Below, one piece after another: positions 8,640 through 15,276 of a stretch of 19,542 bases of DNA; within the stretch, counting starts at the first letter, position 1, and every line of letters starts with the position of its first letter. The stretch is taken from NCBI GenBank assembly GCA_022865865.1, contig JALHTN010000685.1, positions 1-19,542 of the forward strand. The letters are read 5' to 3'. Made by a program: the position numbers and the translations under genes. Source of the DNA: Anaerolineales bacterium (GTDB lineage Bacteria > Chloroflexota > Anaerolineae > Anaerolineales > UBA4823). The notes beneath the pieces were generated by a model, which had not been told where the DNA came from, made no database searches, and saw nothing but the letters and a program-made list of their open reading frames with translations.

Positions 8640-8856
8640 GAAAACTGTTAACATCGTATAGGAGCGATATCAGATTGAGATGGATTAAAAACGAATATTG
8701 GTGGGAATGATCGAGTGTTCTTGAGTCTTGTCTGTTGATCGAAAAAACATGCAGGAAAACAGACAGAAATCGGAGGGAGAGTCAGGCAAGTATTTATTTA
8801 TTATTCTTTTTCAAATTTTAAGATTTCTATTCTTTTTGGAATCAGGATTTCAAAAA

Positions 8857-8882
8857 CCCGGGATATGATGCCATATCTTGGG
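8857..8882 (+). repeat. Near-perfect hairpin in the dnaA-dnaK intergenic region
   Basis: CCCGGGATATG (8857-8867) and CATATCTTGGG (8872-8882) pair over 11 bp around the tetraloop ATGC when read as plus-strand RNA. Two of the pairs are G-U (8860/8879 and 8861/8878). On the minus strand these positions become A-C mismatches, so the structure fits plus-sense RNA better. No T-run follows, so it is not an intrinsic terminator. Its role is unknown. Confidence 0.6.
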
Positions 8883-8885
8883 GTT

Positions 8886-8917
8886 GGTGTCAAAGTTGAC
8901 CCACTAATGGGTGTCAA
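8886..8917. repeat. GGTGTCAA / TTGACCC repeat cluster
   Basis: GGTGTCAA occurs at 8886-8893 and 8910-8917, with TTGACCCA in the opposite sense between them (8896-8903). The first two elements form the dyad GTCAA-AG-TTGAC (8889-8900). TTGACCCA with TGGGTGTCAA (8896-8903 with 8908-8917) forms a second, imperfect inverted repeat. This could be a multi-site operator. It could also be a relic insertion-sequence end, because such ends often carry repeated TGACCC-like motifs. Neither is proven. Confidence 0.5.
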
Positions 8918-9022
8918 TACTGTTTTTAATATGTTGCGTTTATTATTCTACCGACAAGAATATCTTTAACATTTCGATTCTTAAATTATCTGTTTCTTTT
9001 AGGATTCAAAGGGTTTTATCTC

Positions 9023-9052
9023 TTGATTTTAAGTGTCACCTTCTGCTAGAAT
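9023..9052 (+). promoter_or_regulatory. Extended -10 promoter for dnaA
   Basis: TTGATT (9023-9028, four of six consensus bases) is followed after 18 nt by TAGAAT (9047-9052, five of six), preceded by TGC in the extended -10 position (9044-9046). Transcription would begin near 9059, giving a dnaA leader of about 190 nt. This is the best promoter-like match upstream of dnaA in the region. Confidence 0.5.
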
Positions 9053-9070
9053 GAAGAACGCAAGGGACGC

Positions 9071-9122
9071 ACTGCCAAATAATTCGCTGATCAATCCTGG
9101 GGGTGAACTCGCAGCTGGCGGT
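9071..9122 (+). promoter_or_regulatory. Possible folded element in the dnaA leader
   Basis: ACTGCCA (9071-9077) can pair with TGGCGGT (9116-9122) over 7 bp with one G-U. GCTG (9086-9089) pairs with CAGC (9112-9115) stacked directly inside it. This leaves an 8-nt bulge on the 5' side and a 22-nt loop that contains GGGGGTGAAC. It begins about 12 nt after the predicted transcription start. I could not match it to any known riboswitch or small-RNA class, and the pairing is short, so it may be chance. Confidence 0.25.
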
Positions 9123-9234
9123 AGGTTTTCTTGGTGACACAACTAGATTTAAATTGAACCATTTACTGAGGAGAGCAGTGATTGGGATGGTATTCAAGTT
9201 CTTGTTTTACGAAGTGTGAAAAAATCTTTGAGGC

Positions 9235-9240
9235 AGGAGG
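9235..9240 (+). promoter_or_regulatory. Perfect AGGAGG ribosome binding site fixing the dnaA start
   Basis: AGGAGG ends 9 nt before the ATG at 9250. An in-frame TTG at 9241 directly abuts the AGGAGG and leaves no room for initiation, so ATG 9250 is the start. Confidence 0.9.
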
Positions 9241-9249
9241 TTGTTCTTT

Positions 9250-10587
9250 ATGAAAGCTGAACAAGCCTGGCAAGCAGCGCAAGGACAGCTTCAATTGGAG
9301 ATGCCAAAAGCCGCTTTCGATACCTGGGTCCGAGGTGCGGAATTCTTTTCGTATGAAGATGGCTCCTTTGTGGTCAGTGTGAAAAATGCCTATGCGCGTG
9401 ATTGGTTAGAGAATCGATTATCAAGTACGGTCGTACGAATACTCACAGGGATGATGAATCGTACAGTAGAAGTGCGGTTCATCGTGTGGCAGGATCAAGA
9501 AGTAAACCTGAGCAGCGAATATCTCCCTGATATTCCTATCGAAGATGATCCGATAATCCCCAGCAACCAAACATTAAATGGCAGGTACACGTTTGATAAT
9601 TTTGTAGTTGGAGCTGGCAATCGTTTGGCCCATGCTGCCTCGCTGGCCGTCGCAGAAAACCCTGCTCAGGCTTATAATCCGCTCTTTTTATATGGTGGCG
9701 TTGGATTGGGAAAAACCCACCTGCTGCATGCAATTGGCAATTTTAGCGCCTCAATAGGTCAGCAAATTTTATATGTATCATCAGAAGAGTTCACCAATGA
9801 TTTGATCAACGCTATCCGCGCTCATAAAACACAAGCTTTCCGTGAAAAATACCGCAGGATCGATGTCCTGCTGATCGATGATATTCAATTCATCGCTGGT
9901 AAAGAATCCACACAAGAGGAATTTTTTCATACCTTTAATACCCTTCATGGTCAGGATAAGCAGATCATCATATCTTCCGATCGTCCTCCAAAGGCATTAA
10001 ATACGCTCGAGGAACGGCTTCGCTCTCGATTCGAGTGGGGATTAACTGCCGATCTCCAGCCACCTGATTTTGAAACTCGCATGGCGATCTTACGATCGAA
10101 ATCTGAACGTGCGGGGAGAAAAATTCCGGGAGAGATCATCGAGGTAATCGCCCGCAAGGTTCAATCGAATATTCGTGAATTAGAAGGCGCCTTAACCCGC
10201 GTAGTCGCATTTGTTGATCTGAGCGGGTTACCCTTAACTCCAAAATTGGTGGAGACTGCTCTTGCGGATTTATTACCCCGCCGGTCAAAAGTTGAACCAG
10301 AAGAAGTAGTTGAATCGGTAGCTGAGGCTTTTGGGATCAAGATGGATCGGATGCTGAGCCGCGACCGTTCCCGGGAAGTGGCATTGCCTCGCCAAATCGC
10401 TATGTACCTATTGCGGGAAGAATCGCATATATCTTTACCTTCAATTGGGGAGACCTTGGGGGGACGTGATCATACGACTATCATGTATGGTTGTGCTAAG
10501 ATCGCTGATTTACTTGAACGTGATGATCAGCTACGACAGCAGGTGATTGAGATTCGAGAAAACCTATACGGTCAGGCAAGTGCTTAA
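9250..10587 (+). CDS. dnaA: Chromosomal replication initiator protein DnaA
   Basis: DnaA is the AAA+ ATPase that binds DnaA boxes at oriC and melts the origin. From ATG 9250 it has 445 residues. Domain I is about 1-80 (AWQAAQGQLQLEMPKAAFDTWV). Domain II is a very short linker at about 82-108. The AAA+ domain carries Walker A GGVGLGKT (149-156), Walker B LLIDD (207-211), the sensor-1 region IISSDRPP (240-247) and the box VII arginine R260 in RLRSRFEWG. The C-terminal domain IV ends in the DNA-binding signature GGRDHTTIMYG (404-414) with DHTT at 407-410. dnaN, recF and gyrB do not follow; a nucleoside phosphorylase family gene does, so the usual dnaA operon order is absent here. A long leader precedes the gene and a strong terminator follows it. 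Confidence 0.98.
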   Translation: MKAEQAWQAAQGQLQLEMPKAAFDTWVRGAEFFSYEDGSFVVSVKNAYARDWLENRLSSTVVRILTGMMNRTVEVRFIVWQDQEVNLSSEYLPDIPIEDDPIIPSNQTLNGRYTFDNFVVGAGNRLAHAASLAVAENPAQAYNPLFLYGGVGLGKTHLLHAIGNFSASIGQQILYVSSEEFTNDLINAIRAHKTQAFREKYRRIDVLLIDDIQFIAGKESTQEEFFHTFNTLHGQDKQIIISSDRPPKALNTLEERLRSRFEWGLTADLQPPDFETRMAILRSKSERAGRKIPGEIIEVIARKVQSNIRELEGALTRVVAFVDLSGLPLTPKLVETALADLLPRRSKVEPEEVVESVAEAFGIKMDRMLSRDRSREVALPRQIAMYLLREESHISLPSIGETLGGRDHTTIMYGCAKIADLLERDDQLRQQVIEIRENLYGQASA

Positions 10588-10614
10588 AGTTGATTAAAGT
10601 TGCTAATTTACATA

Positions 10615-10649
10615 ATATATGCCCGATCAACACCGGGTATATATTTTTT
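10615..10649 (+). terminator. Intrinsic terminator of dnaA
   Basis: ATATATGCCCG (10615-10625) pairs with CGGGTATATAT (10634-10644) over 11 bp with one G-U, around an 8-nt loop. The run of T from 10644 to 10649 follows at once. It lies 27 nt after the dnaA stop and should isolate dnaA from the downstream gene. Confidence 0.88.
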
Positions 10650-10669
10650 GGGTATCACCGACCCAAAAA
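10645..10669. repeat. Second hairpin sharing the T-run of the dnaA terminator
   Basis: TTTTTGGGT (10645-10653) and ACCCAAAAA (10661-10669) are a perfect 9-bp inverted repeat with a 7-nt loop. Its left arm is the T-tract of the dnaA terminator. On the minus strand it would form an equivalent hairpin, so it may also block antisense transcription. No T-run follows on the plus strand. Confidence 0.55.
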
Positions 10670-10740
10670 TCATTAATTAAATTGAATTTTTTGGAACATC
10701 TTAGTATTCGCATCCGATCCTCAGCACAAAGGACAATCCC

Positions 10741-11511
10741 ATGATGGAGATGAAAGATTATCCTTTATTGGAATTTGATCCCACCATTCCCGCAATTATC
10801 GAACCTCAACAAGCGGTTGAAGATATTGGAGCTCCTGAGCATTGTGTTTTTTGTTTTTTTGGAGAGGTAGTAGAAATCCTTTTGCAAGATGGTGCTCTAC
10901 GAAGGATTGCTTACCAAGAATGGGAGGATCTGAAGCGACCGTTATATGAGATGGATGCGGGAGGAAAGCGGATGGGGGTATTTCAACCAGGTGTAGGGGC
11001 TCCGCTGGCAGCTGCTCTGATGGAAGAAGTGATCGCGCGAGGTTCTCGTAAAATCATTGCCTGCGGCGGGGCTGGTGTCCTGGCTCGAGAAATTGATGTA
11101 GGCAATATTCTAGTCCCGACTGCTGCTGTTCGAGATGAAGGTACGTCATTCCATTATCTCCCACCCGGACGAGAAATTCAGGTGGATAAGGATGTTTTGG
11201 AGATAATTGAGGCTGTTCTTATTGCTCAGGATATTGAATATCAATTGGTTAAAACCTGGACCACTGATGCCCCATACCGGGAAACTCCCGAGAAAGTCAA
11301 GCTGAGAAAAAATGAAGGTTGTTTAACAGTGGAGATGGAAATGGCTGCCTTCCTGGCAGTGGCTCAATTTCGCCAGGTGCCATTTGGACAGATTCTATAT
11401 GGTGGAGATGATATCAGCGGTTCAAATTGGGATCCCCGCCAATGGCAAGCCAGGAAAGATGTTCGCATGCGGTTATTCAAATTAGCAGTGGATATTTGTT
11501 TACAACTTTAG
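10741..11511 (+). CDS. Nucleoside phosphorylase family protein (PNP/UDP phosphorylase superfamily)
   Basis: Members of this superfamily split nucleosides with phosphate, or related compounds with water, into base and sugar. The 256-residue product has GVGAPLAAALMEEV (84-97), IIACGGAGVL (105-114), RDEGTSFHY (131-139), TTDAPYRE (174-181) and the sugar-binding VEMEMAAF (197-204). Its GGDDISG (221-227) resembles the region holding the catalytic base Asp. The arrangement resembles uridine phosphorylase-like proteins more than classical trimeric PNP, but the N-terminal 60 residues are unusual and the substrate cannot be fixed. The ATG at 10741 has AAAGGA 7 nt upstream; ATG 10744 and 10750 are alternatives. 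It follows dnaA after a terminator, so it is probably transcribed separately. A TTGAAT at 10682-10687 exists, but no convincing -10 accompanies it. Confidence 0.85.
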   Translation: MMEMKDYPLLEFDPTIPAIIEPQQAVEDIGAPEHCVFCFFGEVVEILLQDGALRRIAYQEWEDLKRPLYEMDAGGKRMGVFQPGVGAPLAAALMEEVIARGSRKIIACGGAGVLAREIDVGNILVPTAAVRDEGTSFHYLPPGREIQVDKDVLEIIEAVLIAQDIEYQLVKTWTTDAPYRETPEKVKLRKNEGCLTVEMEMAAFLAVAQFRQVPFGQILYGGDDISGSNWDPRQWQARKDVRMRLFKLAVDICLQL

Positions 11512-11546
11512 TTTCCCCCAAGATATTAAATTAGCGATAATTTTGA

Positions 11547-12755
11547 TTATTCGATGGGCTCATTCTTTTTTTTCCCCTTGAGCAGACGACTGATAAATTC
11601 ATTCCATGGGATATTTGAATTCTGTGACTCAAATTCGGAAGATGGCCAAGGGTCCTGATCCAGCAATTTGCGAAGGAAGTACCTGCTGACCAATACCATG
11701 GATGCCAACACTGGAGCAGCCAGGACTAGGCCAACAAAACCGATTAAACGAGCTGCAATCAGGGCTGCAACCAACACTGCTGCTGGATGTAAACCCAGCG
11801 TATCACCATGGAATTTCGGTACGACGATGTTGTCAAGGATTGCATCCACAATTAAACACAATCCCACGACCAGGATAGCGTAAATCCATGGCTCTAAACC
11901 GAAATAATTAGAGTTTTGAAAAAAAGCAACCAGTGCAGTAACGATCCAGACTATGAATGGTCCCACGTATGGAATGAAGCGGGCGACTCCAGCCATGATC
12001 GCAATTCCTAATGCGTACCTGACACCCAATGTAGTCAATAATATCGAATATAAGACGATCGCCAGCAAGAAAATGACCATTTGGCCGCGTAAAAAAACAT
12101 TCCAAATGCGGCGAAATTCAAGGTTCATGCGGCTGATATCGTTGTTATATCCAGGGATGTCAAAATCAATCATCTCATCTGTAACCTCGCCTGTCCTGGC
12201 AAGTAAGAAATAGGCGATGACCAGCACGAACAATATCCAACCGAGGGTTACAATAGCGCTCGCAGCAAAAGAGCTGAGTATCGAGCCAAATCTACCCAAT
12301 ACAGGTTGTAACGTATTTAATATCTGATTAGCGAGCGATTGCAGATCGGTTTGATTTAGTCCGAACTGGTAAGGTCCAATACCAAAAGACTGGGATGCAA
12401 TCTGTTCCACCAGGGTAGGCAGGCGGACTGTAAAAGTGTTGATCACGTTGATCAGGCTTTGCATCTGCTGGACGATCGCAAATCCGGACAAAGCTAAGAT
12501 TGATAGCAAGATGAGAACAAATAATACGAATACGATATTTACAGACCAGCGCCAGCTAAGACGTGATTTCTTATGCAGGTATCCAGCAACTGGATGCAGA
12601 ACATAGGCCAAAATAAACGCCAGCAATAAAGGACCGATGATCGATCGGAAATAGATCAGCAGGGCAACCAGAATTCCAACGAAAGTCAGACCAACGATTA
12701 GCTTGGTGCCGGAATTCCAGATTGGGGATGCGGGAGGTGAGTTGGTCTCATTCAT
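11547..12755 (-). CDS. AI-2E family transporter (PerM-like permease)
   Basis: This is an integral membrane protein of the AI-2E/PerM/TqsA family; members export small molecules or act as antiporters, and autoinducer-2 export holds only for a few. From ATG 12755 it has 402 residues. Hydrophobic helices lie at about 18-36, 40-58, 72-96, 162-186, 226-243, 246-262, 264-280, 290-306 and 325-357. A soluble segment (about 97-160) sits between the third and fourth helices, as usual for the family. The motifs RFIPYVGPFIVW (259-270) and DNIVVPKFHGDTLGLHP (308-324) are characteristic. A TTG at 12764 is an alternative start three codons upstream; neither start has a strong Shine-Dalgarno. The gene lies 114 nt after the small membrane protein gene and ends convergent to the nucleoside phosphorylase gene. 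No terminator is clear at 11512-11546. Confidence 0.9.
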   Translation of the reverse strand: MNETNSPPASPIWNSGTKLIVGLTFVGILVALLIYFRSIIGPLLLAFILAYVLHPVAGYLHKKSRLSWRWSVNIVFVLFVLILLSILALSGFAIVQQMQSLINVINTFTVRLPTLVEQIASQSFGIGPYQFGLNQTDLQSLANQILNTLQPVLGRFGSILSSFAASAIVTLGWILFVLVIAYFLLARTGEVTDEMIDFDIPGYNNDISRMNLEFRRIWNVFLRGQMVIFLLAIVLYSILLTTLGVRYALGIAIMAGVARFIPYVGPFIVWIVTALVAFFQNSNYFGLEPWIYAILVVGLCLIVDAILDNIVVPKFHGDTLGLHPAAVLVAALIAARLIGFVGLVLAAPVLASMVLVSRYFLRKLLDQDPWPSSEFESQNSNIPWNEFISRLLKGKKKNEPIE

Positions 12756-12869
12756 TCCGAACAATGCTCACATTCACTATTCCTGTTATTCCCCGAATAT
12801 CTTGATCAATCCACGAATAAGTGGATAACCGCACCCCTGGATACGGATATTGATCTTTCTGGGGGGAAT

Positions 12870-13070
12870 CTAAATAATAAATGAAAGGACAACAAGAATC
12901 GTGATGAATATAGCAGCCAGAATACCAATTGTGCGCAGATCTTGTCTGACATAAGTGTAATCTGGATTAAAGTTGTCAGGCAGATTGCTGCTGCTAGTTT
13001 TCGTTCCAGAAGAACTTGTTTGTCCCGAATCGTTTCTTGTATGTGTTTTGCGTGTACTTTTTTTACTCAT
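12870..13070 (-). CDS. Small Ser/Thr-rich protein with one C-terminal membrane helix
   Basis: The 66-residue product has a basic, Ser/Thr-rich N-terminal half (residues 1-30), a short tyrosine-containing stretch NFNPDYTYVRQDLR (33-46) and one hydrophobic helix at about 48-66 reaching the C-terminus. This suggests a tail-anchored inner-membrane protein with its polar part in the cytoplasm. I do not recognise a characterised family. The ATG (13068-13070) has only a weak GAAG-type Shine-Dalgarno. It begins 25 nt after the sortase stop on the same strand, so co-expression with the sortase is likely. It has no LPxTG-like sorting signal, so it is not an obvious sortase substrate. That it is real is supported by the clean domain layout and spacing, not by homology. 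Confidence 0.68.
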   Translation of the reverse strand: MSKKSTRKTHTRNDSGQTSSSGTKTSSSNLPDNFNPDYTYVRQDLRTIGILAAIFITILVVLSFII

Positions 13071-13095
13071 TTATATAAGCGCTTTCTTCAATTTA

Positions 13096-14007
13096 TTAAT
13101 TCGTTTGCAATCGTGATGTGATCGCGATGCGATGATCATCTACCAGGTAAGGATAACATGAAATTAGGGTTAATGTTGGTTGGGAGGTGTTTTCCATGAT
13201 GCCTACTTGAGTGGGTTCGACGATTTCACTATCGCTAACCACATAAGAGTAAGCACGCTGGTTGGTATATATCGTAATCTCATCTCCGGGTTTTAAGCGG
13301 TCAAGGTCGCGGAAGATCTCGCCAAAAATATCATTATGTGCGGACAGTACGACGTTACCTTTCTCACCAGGGTCGGTAGAACCGATATGCTGTCCGACGC
13401 CTTTCTTTAATTGCTCCCAACCGTCACCTTGCACAATGGGGGCATCGACACCAATTGCGGGAATTTGAATGCGGTTTGCCTGTTCAGGACCAGGTGTGGG
13501 GAGAGGGATGTCAGCTAAAGATTGGACCAAAGGTTTTAAATGCTGTGGGATTTCAGCTTCATTTGGACGGGCTCCTTCTGGTGAAGTTGGTGGCGTATGA
13601 CCGGAAGGTAAAACCACTGAGACGATCAATGGCGTAGGGGTGAGAGTTGGCTGTTCGAGGGCTATGGCAACTTCATTGTTCAGATCACGCATCATGCTGA
13701 CACCATTAAATAGAAGCAGGAGAAGACCAACAACAGCTAATAACTCAACGAAAAGAAGCAGCCCATCCAGGATTTTTTTCCTGCGTGGCGTTGTTGGCTG
13801 ATCGGAGAGCTGATCAGCTTGTTCATCAAATTCGCCCGTGCGCAGGTTTTCTAAGGAGGAACCATCCATATCAGGTGCAACGAGTACCACTCGACCTGTA
13901 CGACGATATCTTTCTAACCGATCCTGACGGGAAGCGCGCCTTTTTTCTACCAACAGACGGCGTAATTCCTCAGCAGATAAATCTTCCGGGGAGACTGATT
14001 TTGGCAC
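13096..14007 (-). CDS. Sortase family transpeptidase with internal membrane anchor
   Basis: Sortases cleave a C-terminal sorting motif and join the protein to an amine acceptor on the cell surface. The 303-residue product has a charged cytoplasmic N-terminus (1 to about 78), one transmembrane helix (79-100), a Thr/Pro-rich linker (about 118-175) and a C-terminal sortase domain. H224 (LSAHND), C284 (LISCYPY) and R293 (DDHRIAITSRL) match the His-Cys-Arg catalytic set. The short domain and these motifs look most like class D/E-type sortases, but the class is uncertain. The start is GTG (14005-14007), 8 nt after the glycosyltransferase stop. An AAGG about 14 nt upstream lies inside the end of that gene, suggesting translational coupling. 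No LPxTG-type substrate is encoded in the window. Confidence 0.9.
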   Translation of the reverse strand: MPKSVSPEDLSAEELRRLLVEKRRASRQDRLERYRRTGRVVLVAPDMDGSSLENLRTGEFDEQADQLSDQPTTPRRKKILDGLLLFVELLAVVGLLLLLFNGVSMMRDLNNEVAIALEQPTLTPTPLIVSVVLPSGHTPPTSPEGARPNEAEIPQHLKPLVQSLADIPLPTPGPEQANRIQIPAIGVDAPIVQGDGWEQLKKGVGQHIGSTDPGEKGNVVLSAHNDIFGEIFRDLDRLKPGDEITIYTNQRAYSYVVSDSEIVEPTQVGIMENTSQPTLTLISCYPYLVDDHRIAITSRLQTN

Positions 14008-14015
14008 GGCTTGGA

Positions 14016-15230
14016 TTATACCTTATTCAGGTCGACCAGGTTTTCGATCAGTAATCCAAACTTTTCTGCCTGATCTGGTCTGTCGAAGTGCTTTTTCACG
14101 TAATTTCTACCTCTGGTTCCCATCTCGATACCCTCATTCAGATTATCGGCCAAATAAGCTATTCCATCTGCCAGAGCAGCTGGATTTCCTGGCGGTATAA
14201 CCAAACCTGCACCTGCTGATTCGATTACCTTGCGGATCACCCCTGTCATTGCCAGCACTACTGGTTTTCCAGCAGCCATGTAATCAAAAACCTTGTTTGG
14301 ATAGACTGTCCCGTAGAGAGGGATGGGCTTTAGTATAGCTATGCAGGCATCCACAGCTGCTAGAGCAGCTGGCATTTCATTCTTAGGAATAGGAGGCATG
14401 AATTTAAGGTTGGTCAATGCCATTTCCTCGGCCTGGGTCTGCAGGGCAGGTTTTTCTTTCCCATCTCCGAGTAAAACAAAGAAAATATCCGTCCTAGTTT
14501 TCAGCAAACCAGCTGCCTCGAGAACTACCTCCAGGTCATTTGACATCCCATGTGCACCAGCATAAAGCACAATATATTTATCAGGATATCCGATTGTCTG
14601 AGAGGCTGCTTTTCCCATGGATTGCGGATCAAACATGCTGGTATCAGCCCCATTGGGAACCAGCTCAACCAGCCTTGCACCACGCTTACGGGTATGGTCG
14701 ATGAAACCTGGTGAGTTGACCACTACCTGGTCTGCGTGGCGGTAAAGGAATTTCTCTAACCATTCGGAGGCAGCGATCAGGACGGGTTGGCGAAGGACGC
14801 CTACTGCGATGGCAAATGCAGGCCATAAATCACGGACTTCAAGCAGGAAGGGAGCTCCTTTAATCCGGGCTAAAGCCCAGGCTGTCAGGCTTTGGAATAT
14901 TGGTGGTGAAGTTCCCCAAACCAAATCGACTTCTCTCACCTTAAATCCGGCAACAAATGAGGAGATCATAAAACTCATGAAGCTGAAAATGCGGTGAACG
15001 AAGCTGCGATGCAATGCAGGGTAAGTATATGCGCGTAAAATTGTAATCCCAGTACATTCAGGTTCTCGGTCTGAGTCATGCTCACTTTTGCCGGTTAAAT
15101 AGCTGACCGGGCTGGCGATGATCGTCACCTTGTGGCCGCGTTTCGTCAGATATTGAGCGATCTCATGGTGCCGGGTGCCACCCGGTTCGTCAAGAGCAGC
15201 AAATGCCTGGTGAATCAAGAGAATATGCAT
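14016..15230 (-). CDS. GT4 family glycosyltransferase (WbuB-like)
   Basis: The 404-residue protein is a GT-B fold retaining glycosyltransferase that adds a sugar from a nucleotide donor to a growing surface polysaccharide or lipid-linked sugar at the inner face of the membrane. The N-terminal acceptor domain begins MHILLIHQAF with GGTR at 17-20. LEVRDLWPAFAI (130-141) is typical of WbuB/CapM-like enzymes. The C-terminal donor domain has VPNGADTSMF (191-200), LYAGAHG (222-228), LLGDGKEK (253-260) and the donor-site loop PNKVFDYMAAGKPVV (311-325). The last is the usual variant of the E-x7-E motif in this group. The hydrophobic stretch at about 80-96 may help peripheral membrane association. It lies 46 nt after the heparinase-like gene and 8 nt before the sortase. 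Donor and acceptor sugars cannot be deduced. Confidence 0.92.
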   Translation of the reverse strand: MHILLIHQAFAALDEPGGTRHHEIAQYLTKRGHKVTIIASPVSYLTGKSEHDSDREPECTGITILRAYTYPALHRSFVHRIFSFMSFMISSFVAGFKVREVDLVWGTSPPIFQSLTAWALARIKGAPFLLEVRDLWPAFAIAVGVLRQPVLIAASEWLEKFLYRHADQVVVNSPGFIDHTRKRGARLVELVPNGADTSMFDPQSMGKAASQTIGYPDKYIVLYAGAHGMSNDLEVVLEAAGLLKTRTDIFFVLLGDGKEKPALQTQAEEMALTNLKFMPPIPKNEMPAALAAVDACIAILKPIPLYGTVYPNKVFDYMAAGKPVVLAMTGVIRKVIESAGAGLVIPPGNPAALADGIAYLADNLNEGIEMGTRGRNYVKKHFDRPDQAEKFGLLIENLVDLNKV

Positions 15231-15276
15231 AATGACGGTTGATATTTAATAACTGGAAGTGGGATTGATGTATGTG

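Larger units (their letters stand above)
8585..9249. other. 665-base non-coding region between divergent dnaK and dnaA
   Basis: No credible coding sequence is present on either strand. The left part (8585-8640) is the dnaK leader and promoter. The tract 8791-8850 is about 17% GC and its first 40 bases about 10%; it contains a direct repeat of ATTCTTTTT (8803-8811 and 8829-8837). TGATCGA is repeated at 8708-8714 and 8736-8742. A hairpin (8857-8882), a repeat cluster (8886-8917), the dnaA promoter (9023-9052) and a long leader follow. A replication origin can sit beside dnaA, but I see only one relaxed DnaA-box match (TGTGAAAAA at 9215-9223, complement TTTTTCACA). An oriC assignment is therefore only a possibility. 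Confidence 0.6.

Noticed and set aside
8709..8745. CTTGAGT-like half of a HAIR (HspR) operator upstream of dnaK.
   Set aside because: The second inverted half (ACTCAAG) at the right spacing is missing, and the site lies more than 120 bases from the dnaK start.
9051..9137. A 28-codon ORF starting at ATG 9051 in the dnaA leader.
   Set aside because: It has no Shine-Dalgarno, and its ATG overlaps the predicted -10 hexamer (9047-9052), so it would not be in the mRNA. The peptide shows no recognisable feature.
9059..9140. Resemblance of the dnaA leader (GGGACGCA, GCCAAAT, GGGGGTGAAC) to c-di-GMP or c-di-AMP riboswitches.
   Set aside because: Only short strings agree. The required helices and conserved core positions could not be laid out, and dnaA is not a known target of these switches.
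9241..9249. TTG at 9241 as the dnaA start, three codons before ATG 9250.
   Set aside because: It abuts the AGGAGG directly, leaving no spacer, whereas ATG 9250 has an ideal 9-nt spacing.
12809..12829. Inverted repeat ATCCAC-N6-GTGGAT containing a near-consensus DnaA box (TTATCCACT on the minus strand) upstream of the AI-2E permease gene.
   Set aside because: One 8-of-9 match is expected several times by chance in a window of this size, and a 6-bp inverted repeat alone is weak. No further boxes cluster with it.
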